From: Massospora cicadina
Lineage: Eukaryota; Entomophthoromycota; Entomophthoromycetes; Entomophthorales; Entomophthoraceae
DNA: 64,000 bases
Direction of reading: 5' to 3'
NCBI GenBank assembly: GCA_022478985.1
Contig: JAKSZP010014879.1
Span: forward strand, 1 to 64,000
Shown here: positions 22,480 to 33,639 of the stretch, one piece after another
Layout: each line of letters starts with the position of its first letter
How positions within the stretch are numbered: position 1 is the stretch's first letter
Notes under the pieces: generated by a model
Database searches by the model: none
Seen by the model: the letters and a program-made list of their open reading frames with translations, nothing else
Told to the model about the DNA's origin: nothing
Program-made: the position numbers and the translations under genes

Positions 22480-23900
22480 TTTCCGTCCATCAAGAAAACG
22501 CGCTTGGACTGGTTCACCCTGTCATTCCAAACCCATCGGATATTTGTTCAACTCAAGGATCTTACACCCACCTTGCTTGTACCCAAGCGGTACCTTACTG
22601 CCCCCTGGTGCTCCACCAGAGTAACATGCACTATGGCCTAAGGGTCAAATATGGGAAACTATTCTCATACCACGACCAAGCCATTATTGAAAGGCACAGG
22701 TGGTGATGACACCTGCCAGATTCATAGATTTCCGCCCCTAAAGGGTACTTAAACCTCAGCTTCACCTGTGAAGCTGATGCTGCCACTGCAGCAACTGTGC
22801 CACTGGTATTCCAGGGCACCCCTCTTCCCACAACTCGGACCCAGCTCCCAGAAGAAACCACTTTGGTGGTCCAGTTTGCTGGTTTGCCCACCCACCTCCC
22901 CCCTGAAGTGCTCCACCAGGAGCTGATGGATGGTTTGGAAGCCTATGGCTCCAACCCCATCTTACAATTTGTGGTCCAAAATGGGGCCACACAACTCGTT
23001 GGGCCTCAGGCATATGCCACAATCAGCTCTAAATTTAGTAAAATCGCCGTGTCAATTCCCCCTTGCACCATTATTCCTTCAGTGCCCAATCATCCATTTT
23101 GGGCACACATTGGGGGTGGGCGGACAATATGTCCATCATGTTTTGATTAGGATCAAATGAAACGCAAGTGCCCCTCCTTATCAACTTCTGACAGGTTGTA
23201 TTATTCGTCTGCTGACCTCCAAACCGCCGCCTACCCCATACAAGTTCCAGTATGGGGAACAATACTACCTCCCCCCTCCCCCAAAACTGGAAGCTGCAGC
23301 TAAACTGCAGCCACCAATCAGCCTCCTCCTCGCCCCAATGCCACACATGATTTCTTTAATAAAGCATTGGATTGGATCCCAGTTCAATCCCATGCTTCCT
23401 CCAACGAATCAACCAAACCTCAACCATATGTTGATTCCCAATTCAATTCAACCAGAACCCATGGGAGTTATTGGCTGAAATCGAATAATCATGTAAGCTC
23501 ATTATAGAACCATTTCTGCAAATTGAGCAGTTTATTAATGCAGAATGGGATTCCAAATACCCCCTAATTTATATGCCCACAGCCAAATGCCAAATCATTT
23601 TGCAGTGATCTCCAGCTTTCAGTCGAAGCAGCTGCAACACCAGATTGTTGTCCCCTTGGAAAGCTGTCACCAAATCAGTGGTGATGCTCACAGGAGAATT
23701 TCCACCTCCTGCTATCCTTGAAAGTCTTACTCAAAAGAGTAAAATCACAGTAAAACAGTTACACAAAAGTGTTAATGATGCTATCCAGAACGTGGTAACT
23801 ATAGCATGGAACCCAAAGCTAAAATTACTTAAACCAACATCGCCACGTTTGTTAAACTCTCAGACACCCATACTAAAGCTGAACAAGCTTTAGCCAAATA
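22480..23900 (+). pseudogene. ORF1 of the ORF1-only retroposon
   Basis: This is related to the LINE ORF1: LNLSFTCEADAATAATV aligns with LDLGFKSKIEADEAAAV, and EVLHQELMDGLEAYG with DILEQHLKDGLAVYG. A CCHC-knuckle start, ICPSC, sits where the LINE has ICTHC. The most open stretch is 22797-23150. Beyond it the frame breaks, and 23645-23893 is a readable C-terminal piece (LHKSVNDAIQNVVTIAWN). The encoded protein would bind retroposon RNA. As it stands it is not intact. Confidence 0.75.
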
Positions 23901-24261
23901 TATTAAAGCCATTTTCCTAGCTAGCAATTTCCATGAAATACCAAATATTAGCGATATTGAACCACATGCTTCAGATGCCCCAACGCCCTTACTGTCTTCC
24001 TTGACATGCACTCTACTATGGGAGGAATAAGCTGCTGCCTAAGATGAGCCCCCAATCCCCCTCCCCTTCCGCCATGGAGGGATAAGCAGTTTCCACTGCC
24101 CACCTGGTTGGTTGTTTTGTTTTAAGTGTTTCACTCAATCCGCTCATTTAGGCGTTTTGTTTGAACCAATTAGTTACGATAGTTTTAGTTTTAGTTTTGG
24201 CAATGTCTGTCCCCTGGCCGGCTTACATTGAATAAATATAAAAATCACTTCTTGGAAGTAT

Positions 24262-25059
24262 GTGACCTGTTATACCCGGTTATTATGGGAATGAGATGGT
24301 GGCGGCATCAGCATGTCAATATCTACTTGGACTTGAACTCTATAATTTTTAGAATGTAGCACTCAAAGCAAAATTCCCTTTATCTCTACTCTCTCCAGGA
24401 ATCAGCCTAGTTTATATCAGCTCATGTACACTCCTCTTTAGACCTCTACCAGATTTTTGTCATTCCTAAACCCTACAAGTAAAATATATAATTTGTATTT
24501 GGCTACCTGGCTCCTGTCCTATTCTGATTATGACCTAGAATTATGCCTGGCAGTGGAGTTGGTTAAGTTTAGTTGTTCTTTATTTTTAAATAGAGGATAA
24601 TAAGGCTCTATAATTGTGGTTAGATGATAAATTATATAGGCTCATCACTTTCATTGTGCATCAACTTGCTCACTACGTTGAGTTGATGGACACCATTTGC
24701 CTCATAAACAAAGAAAACACACAACTATACCTCCTTATTCCCCATGTCTCTGATGCTTCCACCCCAATGCTGTCTGCCATGGTCCACCAGCTAAAGCTGG
24801 CGCCAGATAAAAATTTCCACAAAGCTTCTTCGCCATCAGATATTGCTTCCTAGGCTAATAACTTAGGGGCTATATTTGGACTTTTTATATAAGTTAATCT
24901 CTTTGTTTGGCTTAATTGCAAATAAATATGCGTGGTTGCCCCTTTTTCGTTGGGCACCGTTAGTGCTAAAAAGATGATATGTTAGATAGGGTTAAAGCTT
25001 TATTAAGTACTCCCCAATCACTCACATGTGTTTTTTATTCAAAAGGCAGATCATCTCTG
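24262..25059. other. Stretch without a clear gene
   Basis: Mostly AT-rich sequence. A short plus-strand frame at 24614-24853 contains HVSDASTPMLSAMVHQL, weakly similar to HASDAPTPLLSSLTCTL in the ORF1-only element. TTGGCTTAATTGCAAATAAAT near 24905 resembles its tail. It may be one more decayed copy; the evidence is thin. Confidence 0.35.
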
Positions 25060-26400
25060 TGACACTAGGTATAATAATAGCATCTAAACAACTCATTGAT
25101 TCCAAATCACTACTCCTCACTCTGGATCAGTCCATCTTCTAAGCTATTACCTTAACTTGATCCTTACTCAAGCTTGACCTGGTCAACGCCTCCAAATAAG
25201 TTTGGGTTAAGGAAATGCAGAAGTGATTTACGGCCATTTAAATCAAAAAAGGATTTTTAAGTTCTGGGGATGCTTTTGAGTTTAAGATTCCTCCTACAAT
25301 TTTCCAGCGTCTTATTGATTACATTTGGTGGGAGCTTTGGGACTCTTGTGCTATTTCTAATCAGAAACATTCTGATTCACTCACCTATTTGTTAATAGCA
25401 CTCCAAGGACTATAAGCAGTAATTTCAGCTCCTTATAGAGCAGGACTCTTTGTGAAGCCACTAGGTACAGGTCCTTTTAGAAAGAATTAACCTCTTAGCT
25501 ACCTTGTCTTAAAGAATGAGTATGCAGTACTTCCCTGAAAGATAAAAACCATTAAATCATAGCAAACCCCAACTTTTCAGAAGAAGCTCAGGAGTTTTTG
25601 GGCCTCTGTGATCCTCCACAAGAAGTTTTATGACCTCATTCAGCTATATCACGCTTACATACTATTCTATTTATTTGAAGCAAGCCAACAAATGGACGGA
25701 CATTACCAAAAGAAAGAAAGAAAGTAAACATCAATATGAAACTTGAGCAGGGTCAACTCCGTCATAGAAAGTTTTTCCACCTCCAAGTCAGGACTCAAAT
25801 TTTTCTGGTTAAGTCATGGATAAAGTTTTCATGTTATTATACCTTAAACCGCCAATAGCTTCCTTCATCTGGCACACCAATTGATGTGTGAAGGGTGGGA
25901 ATTATACCCGCAACCTTCAGGTTTGTAGCCATAAGCCATATGACTCACCTTCCACCCCCTATCACCTACATACTATTACTAGGAAGAACACCCCAAAAAA
26001 GGACAAGTGAATGCCATCTGGCGTTTAAATCCATCTCAGCATAACAGTCCTCTTGGCTATAGCCAAACTTTGAAAATAAACTTAAAGCTGTAAACTAGTG
26101 GAGAGGTCAATGAAGATGAAAAGATGGGGCGAAAATAGAATACTTTGATAGTTAAAAAGATTTGATATTTATATGGCGAGTGGGGACACTATTCCTTGAG
26201 GACCTTCAAGGTCCCATATGATCAGAATCTTTCACCACTTTTCATATTGACTGCTTGGTCGACGCCCTTGTAGTTCTACATCATCCTCATGACCACAATG
26301 GTGGGAGTCTCGCCTATCAAGGTTTGGGAAATGGAGTTCTAATTCCAGAAGGAATCACCATCAATTATCATCGCATGATTCTTACTAATAAAAATTCACT
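25060..26400 (+). pseudogene. Gypsy A-like RT and RNase H fragment (A2)
   Basis: The plus-strand blocks SKLDLVNA, KKGFLSSGDAFEFKIPP and QRLID, then AGLFVKPLG, QKKLRSFWAS and, after the SINE, ECHLAFKSISA, match the RT of element A in order. An RNase H-like block, HDHNGGSLAYQGL, follows at about 26295-26335. The catalytic YxDD is not readable. It is an old, broken copy of the A family in the opposite orientation. Element D appears to have inserted at its right end. Confidence 0.7.
25670..25959 (-). mobile_element. tRNA-derived SINE, copy 2
   Basis: Target-site copies TATCACgctTACATACTATT (25647) and TATCAC-TACATACTATT (25960) bracket it, and RT homology resumes on the far side. The minus-strand head is tRNA-like (AAACCTGAAGGTTGCGGGTA, then AATTCCCACC). 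The tail reads AATGTCCGTCC, TTTGTTGGC and AAATAAATAG, like the LINE 3' end. A short GAAA repeat lies near 25711-25730. At 290 bp it is longer than SINE copy 1, so a different body is present. Confidence 0.8.
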
Positions 26401-26507
26401 ATTGCCTCAAAGGATAGGTTTTGGATTATGTGGGCTTGTGAGCCAAGTTATTGAGGCTTGATTTAAAACTAGGGATCTAAACTCTTCCATCATCTCAAAT
26501 CCTGACA
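26400..26507 (-). repeat. Presumed edge of the element D 3' LTR
   Basis: The minus strand shows a purine tract (TTGAGGGGGGCG) at about 26508-26520 and then TGTCAGGATTTGAG, a standard pol-end to LTR junction. The far edge of this LTR is not visible. A2 homology seems to reach about 26400, so the LTR may be short or truncated. Confidence 0.45.
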
Positions 26508-27740
26508 ACGCCCCCCTCAAGATCCTGTCAGAGGGGGTATAGGGCCTTATGAATTTACCATTTACTTAGCTCACCACTGTCTCCTGAATAAAACTGGTAA
26601 TGGAGTAAGCAGAGTTCAACTTATTAATGAACTTGAAAGGCCCAGGCCAAAGAATTCTGCATTTTTTTAACCTCCAGGTTAATTGTAATAACAGAGAACT
26701 AGATCACCTAATCCAAAAATGGTTAAAGAGAGTCAGCCGACATTGAATCAGGATGTCTCCTTTCTGGTTTAGTGACAATTCTTTGTAAGGCTAGGGTTTG
26801 AAGCTAACAATTATATCATCTAAGGCCTCATGTTCAAAAGGAGTTCTCAGGCATAAGGTATCAAATAGGGGCTGAACACTACTTGGTAATCGAGGATCAC
26901 GCTTATATAGATCTTCAGATGGGGACATCTTGATTGATTTGATGATAGCTTATTTAGTAATTGAGTAAGGCGCTGATTAGGTGGTGGTTCCAGCGAGTAT
27001 GGACAGAGGTGGCCATCTTCCACAAAATAGAGATGAGTGTTCTACTAGAACGTTCCATCGCCCCATTGGTTGATGGGCTATATGGGAGGTGAACTTTGGT
27101 TAATTATAGAAAAGCAAATTTAGTTCTTGGACTACTTGCAAGGTGAATTTTACTCATTGTCTTTTTTTTAGTACTAGATGGTCCCATTACTCATTGTCTT
27201 AAAGTAAAGTTTTTAGCATCCATGCTGTGTGAATATGGATCAAATAAAGATTAGAGCCATGGTTTTTATGGTGGCAGCAGGAACAGAAATTGCTTTAACC
27301 ATTTGATCAAATGGTCTACAACTAATTTGATACACTTGTGTCCATGTAAACTGGTGAGCAAAGGGCCCACCACATCGATGCTGATAACAAAAAAGTTTCA
27401 TGATGGAGCCACAAATGAATGTTGAGACTGGGGACTAGCCTGGTCTTGGGATCAGCAAATCATACAAGCCTTTAGAATTTTCCTGGATGAACTCAACCAT
27501 TTGATCCAAATAGCATCGTTTCTTTAGCCGCTTGTTGGTCTTTTTAGTGCCCCATGTCCTATGGTCGTGTGTCCTTCAATAATGATATTGGTTTGGGGAG
27601 AAGTGTGAATATAAGGGAGCCATTTCTAGTTAATTTTCTTAAATGTTATTCCCTCTTTGATTTGAGTGTCTCAGGTCATTTTTAGAGCTTGGTTTGGATA
27701 TCAGGTTTCTCTAATTCCCATCTCTCAGGATGGCCAATTA
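26508..27740 (-). pseudogene. Gypsy D integrase
   Basis: Reading downward: a core with VVDHLIKWLKQF (first Asp, about 27310), a DNE block at the second Asp (about 27160, hit by a micro-insertion), and STNGAMERSSRTL with the Glu at about 27050. The C-terminal module (FGPGPFKFINKLN) lies at about 26600-26650, ending next to the purine tract at 26520. Stops are common. No chromodomain is visible. Confidence 0.7.
27164..27186 (-). mobile_element. 23-bp micro-retroposon, copy 1
   Basis: TTACTCATTGTCTT occurs on both sides (27150-27163 and 27187-27200). Between them the minus strand reads TGGGACCATCTAGTACT and then a run of A. The host sequence is the D integrase near its second catalytic Asp. The same 3' end recurs at 31243-31289 and 58580-58597. 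Confidence 0.8.
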
Positions 27741-28190
27741 GATCATACAGTCAGTCGTCTTTGGGGGTCATGGCGTCTAGTACCAGCATCCTTGAGAGAC
27801 TATCAGCGTTTTGATAAATTTCTCCTGAGAAATGGATAATAGTAAATTGTAGCTCTGCAGTATTAGGGGCCATATTGTTAGACAGACATCTGGGCTTTCT
27901 TCTGATGCAACCATCAGAGCGATGAATGGTCAGTGCTGACATTTAAATGGATGCCATATAGGTAAGGCCAGAAATGCTTGATTGCTAATAAAACAGCCAG
28001 TCACTCATTCTCAGTAGCAAAGTAATTATGTTCAGCCTTGCTTAAGGTCTTGCTAAAGTAAGCTATTGAGTTATTGACCTGATCTTCAATGTGCTGAGCT
28101 AGGATGGCCCTTACAGCAACATCACTAGCATCATTGAATATCAAAAAGGGTCATTTAAAGCGCGGATGAACTAAAATAGGTTTACCACAG
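27741..28190 (-). pseudogene. Gypsy D RNase H
   Basis: The blocks FNDASDVAVRAILAQHIED, NNSIAYFSKTLSKAEHNY and FATENE at 28000-28150 are a typical Gypsy RNase H start. The C-terminus at 27751-27942 reads FTIIHFSGEIYQNADSLSR, matching the usual end before the integrase. Only a few frame breaks are present. Confidence 0.8.
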
Positions 28191-28199
28191 AGCGGTCCA

Positions 28200-29297
28200 T
28201 AATTCACTAAACGTCCGTTCCTTTTCAGGTTACCAATTAAACGGCACATTCTTTTGTATAAGGTAGACCAGAGGTTCAGCTAAATTTGCAAACCAAGGGA
28301 TGAACTGATGTTATAAACACACCATGCCAAAGAAAACTTGAATATTTTTAAGGCTCTGAGGGCGTGTTATCTTCCTAATGGCGGCGACTTTATCAAGGAT
28401 GTTCTATATACCATGTTTTGTGACCTTATTTCCAAGGAACTCCATTTCTGATTGGAAGAATGAGCACTTCAGTTTAAGATTTATTGAGGCTTTCCTAAGA
28501 TGTTTAAAGACTTCCCAGAGGTGTTCCACATGGCCGTGAAGGTTTATGAGAAGACATTGATATCACTGAGGTACACAAGGACACAAGATAGCTTCAAGTT
28601 CACTAAAATCCCGTCCATGGCGTGTTGAAAGGTGGCGGGCGCGTTGCAATGTCCCTAGTGGAATCCTCATTGGCTCAAATAACGAATTGGTTGAGAGCAC
28701 AATTGGACCAATCTTCAGGTGCTAGCTCTACTTTTCAGTATCCACTAGAAAAATCTTCAGCAGAAAAATATTGTGACACGCCAAACAAGTGAGAGTAATA
28801 AATCCAAGGCAAGGGGTAATTTTCCTTCTTTATAATAGTGTTAAGTTAATGATAGTCCATCACTACATGATGAATGCATCTCTTTTCCAAACTAACAGGA
28901 TAATGGATGACCAAGAGCTACGAGAAAGCACCACTATCTCCAGCCTTAAGTATTTGCTTGAGCTCAACAGCCACCTGATCCTCTTTGCTTAGATTTTTTG
29001 GTAGAAACAGGACCAAGTGGGCTGAGCGTCTCCAGTCTCAACGCGATATAAAAAACATTCATTTTCTAAAATTGTAGGTAGAGTTTGAGAAGAGGCTCAA
29101 TTATTCTTTCATTAATATCTTAACTTGGCTCTGTTGTTCAATAGTAAGCTCATTTCCAATAGAGGTGCCGATTATAGCTACTAATGGGGGTGTTTCTAAC
29201 CCATAAATCTCTTAGACTTCCAAAGTTACAGATTTCATCTATGGCCTTGTTAAAAACTGGGACCAATGGCTACTCTACTTCTGGAAAGAGTACCAAT
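28200..29297 (-). pseudogene. Gypsy D reverse transcriptase, N-terminus cut by B3
   Basis: From 29297 downward: IGNELTIEQQSQ, AHLVLFLPKNLSKED, then SAEDFSSGY and VELAPEDW, GHCNAPATFQHAMDGIL, and the catalytic region LVYLSDINVFS near 28560-28590. The first Asp of YxDD has become Ser, so this RT would be inactive. The polyprotein is cut at 29297, where the B3 LTR begins. Confidence 0.75.
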
Positions 29298-30399
29298 TGT
29301 TAGATTCTAGCTTTGTTGACGATTGTTACAGAGATCAATTGCACAGGTTATTATATGAACTATTTGCATTCCTTATTAGTAATAGATATATATGAGCAAT
29401 ATTATTATGACGACTATTATCTGTAGTTAAATAAATAAACCTTATGTGGTCCAACGCTAAACTTGGAATAATCCACAAAATACTTATTATGTTGACAATT
29501 AGGGACTTCTTCCCTATCCTGTCTGAACTTAAGCCACTCTAATATTCAGAGGTTCCTTGCCTTAGTTCTCATCACGCTGAGTCAGCGGAGATCCACGTCA
29601 AAGATTTGCTTCTCTTCTAAAGATACAATATCCTTACTCTTTATCACACAAAGAGTCCACGTTTAGAGTTCTACAATTTTTACTATCTAAATATAAGTAG
29701 AACTTAATAGTAAATTAGATATAAGGGTAATGAACCAATCTGCTTTATTAATAAAATTACTAGGGAATTTATAAAGAGAATATGGCGCTCAACTCCTCAG
29801 TTGGCGTCTCAGACATGAAACGAATCCATTGCCATTAAATTACTCTACAAAGTCTCTTCTGACGATAGTATTCTCCTTGGGCTAAGGATTACTCTGTCAA
29901 ACATCCCAGAGACCTGAAAATGGAAAGAGCCAAGGAACGTGCCCCTAACGTTCCCACTCAATCACAGCAAACTAACCACATATGGCAGCGACCTGCTTAG
30001 ATAATGAGACTTTTTACCTATTATGGAAGGTCGCAAAATAACTGGTCAATTCACTAGTTGCAGATGGCATCACTCACCTCCTAACTTCTGATTAAATTTT
30101 CAATCTTTCAGTGATGAAAGCTGACCAATCCAATCAGTGCACATAGTAGTTAATCAACAATCTATTATAGGATGCCCCAATTTTGTCAGCAACTCTTCCC
30201 AACGAGATCTTAAGCATTTGCACAGATTGATCCCTGATGGATTTGAACCTGGTGAATTACTCAAAAATCCTTAGAATTTATTAACCCAAGATTGAGTTCA
30301 ACCAATACCTGATTCATTTCCTAGAAGTGCTTACCCCTAGCAAACTAATAGATAACCTAGGAAGCTGGGAAGGTGGGAAGGTGGGCAAAAATCCCAACA
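29298..30399 (-). repeat. 3' LTR of Gypsy B3
   Basis: The plus-strand ends are TGTTAGATTC and ATCCCAACA. On the minus strand it starts TGTTGGGATTTTTGCCC like the B2 LTRs. It shares blocks such as gtggtccaacgctaaa (about 29438) with the other B3 LTR. Next to it, ATTTAGGCAGG and GAGAATG replace the B2 purine tract. Confidence 0.85.
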
Positions 30400-30963
30400 C
30401 ATTCTCAGACCTGCCTAAATTTTCAATGAGAATAATTTTGTGATATAAGAATGCCACCTTGGACCAAATCAAATACTTCTTAGTTATCAGAGGAGCACAG
30501 CTGTTCCGCACTCAATTCTGCTCATGGCAATCTTCAGCCTGCAGTTCTGTTCCTTTTATTCCTCACTGCTGCCTTCTCAGATTGCGGTCCTCACAACCTA
30601 AAGCCTAATCAGTATAGTCAGTTTATTCATAATGATGCTTTGTCCCAGAAATCCAGTTTTCCCCTAGTCAGGGCACATGACCCTTCATGTATTCAGGATC
30701 TTTGTTCTGCACCCTTGATTCTTTGATCTCCCTTCTCGTCTTTGACAGGAGGTTACTACCATTAATATCATTCTCATGACTAAAATAAGATTAATTAATT
30801 ATGTTTTCTTTTGTTATTTTTTCTGTTAATGAATTTCTTTTCTCATATCATTTTTTGATTTTTTTTCTTTTTGAAGAGCTTAATTTATAAATTAAAAACT
30901 AATTGTGCTGAAATTAGAGTAAAATAGAGCTTAATCTACATCAAAGTGGATAATGTCAACTAT

Positions 30964-30972
30964 TATAAAAAG
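30964..30972 (+). promoter_or_regulatory. TATA box upstream of the antisense gene in B3
   Basis: TATAAAAAG is followed by TCTGA and, 26 bp further on, by the ATG of the antisense frame. The matching place in B2 has TATATAAG followed by TCTGA. Conservation of the box and its spacing in two diverged copies supports a promoter running against pol. Confidence 0.6.
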
Positions 30973-30997
30973 TCTGATACCCCTCTTGTTAGCTCAT

Positions 30998-32084
30998 ATG
31001 TCAAATTTTAACTTTCATTACCAACATTACCTTGACAATCTTTCTGCTGAAAATGCCCTTCTCTTCCAATTGATAAGTCATTCTGCTCGAAGAAATCTCT
31101 TTTATGGTCCCCCCAGGACCCATACTCCAAGTCAAGCACCTGTAGGTAGTAATTCCACTGAATTACCAGAAATGGTATCCAATCCCAATGAGCCCAGAAT
31201 AGCAACCATCTAAAACAATCTGATGCTAATTCTCCCTCTTTCTTTTTTTAGTACTAGATGGTCCCAACCCAAGGGGGGATTCATCGATGTAATTCTCCCT
31301 CTTTCATTGGTACTCAAAGTGGACCTCAATACTCTGCTAGACATGGCTCGTTTTGTGGATAATCCCATTATAATTGTCAAGCCTCTTGAAGCAATGCTGT
31401 CCAATATCAGTCAGTTGTTTCATGCTGGCTCCAGTTTAATCCAGAGTTCCTTTTTTTGCTCAACCAATATTATAAAACAGATGTTCTTTTAAATAAACTA
31501 ACTATCAGGAATAAATAACACTTTAAGATCCCCTATGCAAAATTAAAAATAAGTAACTGAGACCCTGGCTGAGGCTCTGAAAACCTCCAATCTCCCAAGC
31601 ATCTTAGATTGAGATGTTGCAGGCTACGCTTTTGTTTCACGGGCTAAGTCCTTTAAAGTTGGACCACAAAGCTTCCTGCCTCCCCAACTTCCATTGTTTG
31701 TTCTGCTTCCAATTCTAAGAAGCTTGTAGTCATCGCCTTCAGGATGCCATTCAATCTTTGCATAACTACCTTGTCTCTGGCACTTTGCAATGATGCCTCC
31801 CTCTCATGGCTTTGATTGGAGACATGATTTGGCAACCTCCGTCCAGTATCCCTTGCTCTATGCTGGCCCACATGTCCAACTTTCTTGATAAAGCCTGTTG
31901 GCAAGTACTCAAGACTAAGCTTCAAGCTCTGGTGCAACATCATGATGATTTGGGGTTATTTGCAACTGCCTATTTATTTCTGTTGCTTCCCTCCCCAAAA
32001 TGGAGTATTGCATTTTCAAATACCCAAATTTTAATTTCTCTTTCCCTCATCACATTTTCTCAGGGCTATGTTTCTTCTCAATGA
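30998..32084 (+). pseudogene. Antisense gene of family-B Gypsy, copy in B3
   Basis: It lies between the end of pol and the 3' LTR and runs opposite to pol. From ATG 30998 the frame starts MSNFNFHYQHYLDNLS, then SARRNLFYGP-RTHTPS and ELPEMVSNPNEPR. It aligns with the B2 antisense frame without an indel over about 70 codons. Further blocks (DLNTLLDMARFVDNP, then LIGDMIWQPPSS and ITFSQGYVSSQ) continue to about 32084. A micro-insertion at 31243-31289 and several stops break it. The original protein was probably about 350-400 residues. I recognise no domain. Antisense ORFs in this position are known from some plant Gypsy lineages, but this sequence does not match any I know. Confidence 0.65.
31243..31289 (-). 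mobile_element. 47-bp micro-retroposon, copy 2
   Basis: TAATTCTCCCTCTTTC flanks it at 31227-31242 and 31290-31305. The minus strand of the insert ends TTGGGTTGGGACCATCTAG, then TACT and seven A. It is the longest of three such insertions and interrupts the antisense gene of B3. Confidence 0.85.
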
Positions 32085-32168
32085 ACTTGGCTTTGAGTAG
32101 GTCTAGCCCTTATTAGCGTATTATCTCAAATTTAATTTCAATGTTTTATTTACCCCTACTGTCATACA

Positions 32169-32184
32169 TCCTCCCTCCCTCAAG
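32169..32184 (-). other. Internal purine tract at the pol end of B3
   Basis: The minus strand reads CTTGAGGGAGGGAGGA just after integrase. B2 has the same at 52683-52698 and B1 a weaker one at 5117-5132. It looks like an ordinary polypurine tract, but the LTR begins only about 1.8 kb later. Confidence 0.55.
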
Positions 32185-32529
32185 ATGTGACATAGGCAGA
32201 ATCATCCACAAATTGAGGATTAAAAATATAAAATAAAAGATTTGACTTTTTTTATTTTTTTCCTACTTATTTTTCATATTTATCAATTTTTATTATATTT
32301 TTCTTAGTTTTATATGGGACATGCCCTTTACTCAGCTCAGAGGTCCATCTTTCTATTTATTATTTTCCCAAACTGGTTGCTAGGTATATTCTGACCTACC
32401 AGTTTTTATGGTTCAGAGGTCTTATTATTTAAAGTCTTAATCATTCATTTTGGTTATGCAGTCCTCTTTTAGGACTTAACCAAAAAATTGTTAGAACATA
32501 ACCATTCAATATTTCAGCGGTCCTTCAGG

Positions 32530-33603
32530 AACACTCTCATTTTTCTTGAATCCGCTGCTTTAGGTACTTATCATGGACCCTGTTAACAATTCTTCCATCT
32601 GCGAGATTCTTGATGGACTATGCATCCATTGCCTTCTTGGTAATAATCTTGAATGGACCTGACCACAAATCATATAATTTATTTCTTCTTCTGAAGCCAT
32701 GCATTTTACAATAGGCTACCCTATCGCCCACATGGTATTTGAATAATGCTTTTGGTTCTTAATATCCATTGGCTTGGCCTTAATCTTTTTCTTCAAAGTT
32801 ATATTGAATGCTTGCAACTACATTTTAATCAGGATATTTAATAAGTCAAAGTAAGTACTGCTTAGCACTTATCCCAAATTTGTTCTACTGCCACATATAG
32901 AATCAGCAGTAAGGCGGCCTTTCTTCCATACAACAATTTGAATTGCGTTTTTTCATTGCTGTATGGTGACTAATGTTGTATGCAATGATCACTGAACTGC
33001 TGTAGGTTCCCCACATGGAAATTTCCAACAACCAGCTTTCTTAGCATCGCAGCCAGCGTTCCATTTACTTATTCAATCAGTCTGTTTATTTCTGGTTGGT
33101 AGGGTACTGACACAACTCCTCACATCTTCATTATTTTGTTCAACCTTAGGATCATGTGGGAAGTGAAGCTTCATTATGTTGTTGCTTAAAAAGACTTGCG
33201 GGCATCCATGGCAACAGACATTTTTCCAGGATAAACCGTGTGGTGCTTGTTTTGTCCACTTTTTCCAGGGCCTTTTTCTTGACCCATATAGTTAGATGAT
33301 CAATCGCAAATATTTTATTTGAATCCCCCATGCTCATAGTCAGTGGTCCTATCACGTCAATAGACACTGTATGCCAGGAAAATCCTTGGAGGGCCGGTTA
33401 ACATCTGGTTGTGTCATTGTGTGGTTTATGCAACTAGCACTCCACGCATCAAGACAGATAATTGGCCACATCAAAGTTGATAGACTCCCAGTAAAAAGAC
33501 TTACAAACGTGGCTGTTGTCTTATTCAGGACTCCATGCCCAACAATCTTATGTACGGCTTGAATATTGCCATTTGTTCTGACAGATTTTGGAATAGCAGT
33601 CAT
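32530..33603 (-). pseudogene. Gypsy B3 integrase
   Basis: The zinc-finger region (AVHKIVGHGVLNKTT, then a C-x5-C-like pair) is at 33420-33603. The core begins MSIDVIGPLTMSMG and FAIDHLTIWVKKKAL (33240-33367), which shows the first Asp. The second half of the core is frameshifted, with a degraded NGTLAAML equivalent near 33040-33080. The C-terminal module, GDRVAYCKMHGF, LWSGPFKIITK and NRVH, lies at 32540-32740. No chromodomain is present, unlike in elements A and E. Confidence 0.75.
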
Positions 33604-33639
33604 TTTCTATTAATCATCTTAAATATACTTGTAAATTAT

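Larger units (their letters stand above)
22335..24240 (+). mobile_element. Full-length non-autonomous ORF1-only LINE relative
   Basis: The flanks 22314-22334 and 24241-24261 are a 21-bp target duplication with two mismatches; the shared core is ACTTCTTGGAA. The element is about 1.9 kb. It has a 5' hairpin, an ORF1 related to the LINE ORF1 here and a 3'UTR ending in the shared tail (AATGTCTGTCCCCTGG, then TTGAATAAATA). It has no endonuclease or RT, so it needs an ORF2 from elsewhere. A second, truncated copy is at 18863-19371. Confidence 0.85.
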
